Below are positions 22,143-23,817 of a stretch of 23,817 nucleotides of DNA, piece by piece. The stretch is from positions 1 to 23,817 of the forward strand of contig NZ_DAXS01000023.1 of the NCBI RefSeq assembly GCF_002506515.1. Direction: 5' to 3'. The position numbers and the translations under genes are program-made. The notes below the pieces were generated by a model. The model was not told where the DNA came from. It made no database searches and was given only the letters and a program-made list of their open reading frames with translations. Within the stretch, counting starts at the first letter, position 1. Each line of letters opens with the position of its first letter. Source of the stretch: Caldivirga sp. UBA161 (lineage in GTDB: Archaea; Thermoproteota; Thermoprotei; Thermoproteales; Thermocladiaceae).

Positions 22143-22793
22143 ATGAGGAGGAGCATAGTCCTAGACCCCCTTGAATCCCAGTTATCTAGGTTAGTTTACA
22201 TGAGGGCTATGATGGGCTTAGGCCTAAACTTTAGTAATGATGCGAAGGCAGCTGAATTAGCTGGTGATTACTGCAGTAGTGATCCTGATCAATTATGGTC
22301 CTTGAACTGGGAAACTGTTACAATCTACATGCCGCCTTATGTTGGTGATCCTAAGCCAAGTGGATTAATCATAGCTGTTGAGGGTTATACATTACGTAGG
22401 CTACTTAATGATGGTGTTGTCCCTGACATAGTGGTCACTGATTTCGATTATGAACCAGATAATTTAATTGGCTTTAAAGGCATTGTTATTGGGCACGCCC
22501 ACGGCGATAACACTCATACCTACATTAAGTATGCTAAGCGTATAAGCAGGCTGATACCAAGTGTTCAAGTTTGGCCCATTAGCTGTTCAATCCTGATACC
22601 AGGCTTCACTGATGGTGATAGGGCAGTTTACTTAGCCGCCTACATGGGTTCAAGGCAAATTACCGTAAGGGGGTTTAATCCTAATGCACCAATTAAGAGG
22701 AATGATTATGTTAAGAGAATTAAACTCAAATTAGCTGAATACTTCATTAATAGGGCAAGTAAGTTAACTAATATTAGCGTCAGTAAGTATTGA
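22143..22793 (+). CDS. mptE: 6-hydroxymethyl-7,8-dihydropterin pyrophosphokinase MptE (DUF115)
   Basis: Transfers pyrophosphate from ATP to 6-hydroxymethyl-7,8-dihydropterin in the archaeal route to tetrahydrofolate/methanopterin-type cofactors. The 216-residue chain shows VPDIVVTDFD (93-102), HAHGDN (118-123) and GFTDGDRA (154-161), the invariant DUF115/MptE motifs that bind magnesium, ATP and pterin. The family 'T-D-L-D' appears as TDFD, a mild change. The N-terminal ~90 residues carry the helical region and a Rossmann-like strand GLIIAVEGYTLRRLL. The sequence has no similarity to bacterial FolK, as expected. ATG 22143 follows a stop in the same frame by zero bases. It is followed by a glycosyltransferase with its own promoter. 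Confidence 0.93.
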   Translation: MRRSIVLDPLESQLSRLVYMRAMMGLGLNFSNDAKAAELAGDYCSSDPDQLWSLNWETVTIYMPPYVGDPKPSGLIIAVEGYTLRRLLNDGVVPDIVVTDFDYEPDNLIGFKGIVIGHAHGDNTHTYIKYAKRISRLIPSVQVWPISCSILIPGFTDGDRAVYLAAYMGSRQITVRGFNPNAPIKRNDYVKRIKLKLAEYFINRASKLTNISVSKY

Positions 22794-22804
22794 ATATTAA
22801 TAAC

Positions 22805-22813
22805 TTATAAATA
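22805..22813 (+). promoter_or_regulatory. TATA box of the glycosyltransferase gene
   Basis: TTATAAATA points to about 22834, so the start is GTG 22832 and not GTG 22814. Confidence 0.5.
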
Positions 22814-22831
22814 GTGGGGAACCTAAACCAA

Positions 22832-23749
22832 GTGCATAAGGATGCATCAGAATGCATTACTATAATTATTCCAGTTAAGAATGAGGAGGAGGGGCTTGAC
22901 TTCACGTTAAGGGAACTACATGAATTAGGGTTCAATGACGTAATAGTTGTTGATGGGCACTCCACTGATAATACAGTTAATGTAGCCAAGAAGTATGGGG
23001 CATTAGTGGTGGAGCAGCCTGGGGATGGTAAGGCTGATGCAGTGTACTATGGTTTAAGAATGGTTAAGAAGCCGTACGTCCTATTAATGGATGGCGATGG
23101 CACATATGATCCATCCTATATACAGGCAATGCTAAATAAAGCCATTAATGAGGACTTGGATGAGGTTCTCGGAGCCAGGACTTGGGGTAGGGAAAATATA
23201 CCGTTAATTAATAGGTTTGGTAATACTATCCTTACATCATTGTTCAACATGATGTTTGGAACAAATCTATCAGATGTCTTAACAGGCATGTACCTATTAA
23301 GGACAAGCATAGCTAAGGCAATAATACCATCAACCAGCGGGTTTAGTGTGGAGGTTGATATTGCGTCGCAAGTAGCATCCATGGGTAAGGTTGGTGAAAT
23401 ACCTATTAAGTACCGTAGGAGGATTGGCGATCCTAAGTTAAGGTGGATGCATGGCATAAACATAGGCATTGATATGATTAAATTAATGGCAAGGTTTAAC
23501 CCCATACTTATACTAGCTTTACTAGCCAGTTTACTTGTAATACCGGGAATAATATTAACAATATACGTTGCCTCCCAATTAATAGTTAACCACATTAATC
23601 ACTTCATATGGGGCATTATAGCCTTCCAACTTGACACCACAGGCTTACTTGGAATCCTGATTTCACTAAACACACTAATGATTAAGAGGATGGAGTATAG
23701 GGTCATTAGGCTATTCACTAAGAGGGAGGCTGAATGCACGTTGGAATAA
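22832..23749 (+). CDS. Family 2 glycosyltransferase with C-terminal membrane segments (dolichyl-phosphate sugar synthase-like)
   Basis: A GT-A fold enzyme that transfers a sugar from a nucleotide sugar, probably onto a lipid carrier at the inner face of the membrane. The catalytic domain starts CITIIIPVKNEEEGLDFTL and has VVDGHSTDNTVNVAKKYGA, PGDGKADAVYYGL and the metal-binding LLMDGDGTYDP (DxD-type, D-G-D). The later FSVEVDIASQVASMG matches the family 'G-f-x-x-e-x-e-l'. About residue 220 on, two hydrophobic spans (ILILALLASLLVIPGIILTI and LDTTGLLGILISL) anchor it. The layout equals archaeal DPM1-like and UDP-GlcNAc/glucose dolichol-phosphate transferases. The open frame reaches GTG 22814, but the TATA box favours GTG 22832 (305 aa). 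The UDP-sugar dehydrogenase and PGI/PMI in the window could supply substrates, though distant. Confidence 0.9.
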   Translation: MHKDASECITIIIPVKNEEEGLDFTLRELHELGFNDVIVVDGHSTDNTVNVAKKYGALVVEQPGDGKADAVYYGLRMVKKPYVLLMDGDGTYDPSYIQAMLNKAINEDLDEVLGARTWGRENIPLINRFGNTILTSLFNMMFGTNLSDVLTGMYLLRTSIAKAIIPSTSGFSVEVDIASQVASMGKVGEIPIKYRRRIGDPKLRWMHGINIGIDMIKLMARFNPILILALLASLLVIPGIILTIYVASQLIVNHINHFIWGIIAFQLDTTGLLGILISLNTLMIKRMEYRVIRLFTKREAECTLE

Positions 23750-23801
23750 TTTAACCCCTAAGCACTCAAAGGGGAACTTGAAAGTAGTATCCTTAGGCTG
23801 A

Positions 23802-23817
23802 CCTCCTCCCCGCCCTG
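23802..23817. other. GC-rich half-hairpin at the right edge
   Basis: The last bases, CCTCCTCCCCGCCCTG, stand out from AT-rich surroundings and would form one arm of a hairpin if the next bases are AGGGCGGGG. Such arms occur near ends of IS200/IS605 elements and some terminators. The other arm is outside the window. Confidence 0.25.

Noticed and set aside
23116..23595. 159-codon minus-strand ORF
   Set aside because: It is antisense to the glycosyltransferase; hydrophobic by reflection only.

Overview
The window looks like chromosomal DNA of a hyperthermophilic crenarchaeon of the Thermoproteales; a Caldivirga or Vulcanisaeta type genome is my best guess, by inference only. Three things point there. 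The coding content is archaeal: ribosomal protein L21e, an archaeal LeuRS, MptE, a GTP-dependent dephospho-CoA kinase, a bifunctional phosphoglucose/phosphomannose isomerase and an eIF2B-like protein. Both tRNA genes carry introns, and one carries two. Most genes have a TATA box about 26-30 bases before the start codon, so their transcripts should begin at or within a few bases of it (leaderless).

Layout: 1-1035 is the N-terminal part of a polytopic membrane protein running off the left edge. 1178-3119 holds a GNAT acetyltransferase and a histone-deacetylase-family amidohydrolase on the same strand. 3227-4481 holds a lone Roadblock/LC7 protein and a cysteine-free eIF2B/ribose-1,5-bisphosphate-isomerase homologue. 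4521-5903 is a UDP-ManNAc-type dehydrogenase. 6066-6191 is tRNA-Thr(CGU) with two introns. About 6316-7471 is a decayed MFS transporter. 7624-9013 holds a THUMP protein (Tan1-like), L21e and an unrecognised small protein. 9125-11082 holds two ribbon-helix-helix proteins, a CPGC thioredoxin-fold protein and a small possible winged-helix protein. 11131-14100 is leuS, with a possible 6-residue leader peptide upstream. 14284-16191 holds a YkgJ-type Cys-cluster protein, a riboflavin-pathway reductase and the dephospho-CoA kinase, the last two overlapping by 62 bases. 16337-17542 is a class I aminotransferase. 17769-17860 is tRNA-Val(CAC) with one intron. 17913-19499 is a DUF47 + PiT-like transporter operon. 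19491-20474 is PGI/PMI, 20567-22042 a DHA2-type MFS exporter, 22143-22793 mptE and 22832-23749 a membrane-anchored family 2 glycosyltransferase. The last 16 bases look like one arm of a GC-rich hairpin.

The genes are mostly single-promoter housekeeping and metabolic units, not one pathway. Cofactor synthesis recurs (riboflavin, CoA, pterin), as do sugar-nucleotide and glycan functions (dehydrogenase, PGI/PMI, glycosyltransferase). I see no CRISPR array, rRNA, prophage or recognisable defence island. The best leads are: the leucine-containing mini-ORF before leuS; the PiT homologue that has Asn instead of Asp in both signature repeats; the adjacent acetyltransferase/deacetylase pair; the eIF2B-like protein lacking the isomerase cysteine; and the two-intron tRNA.
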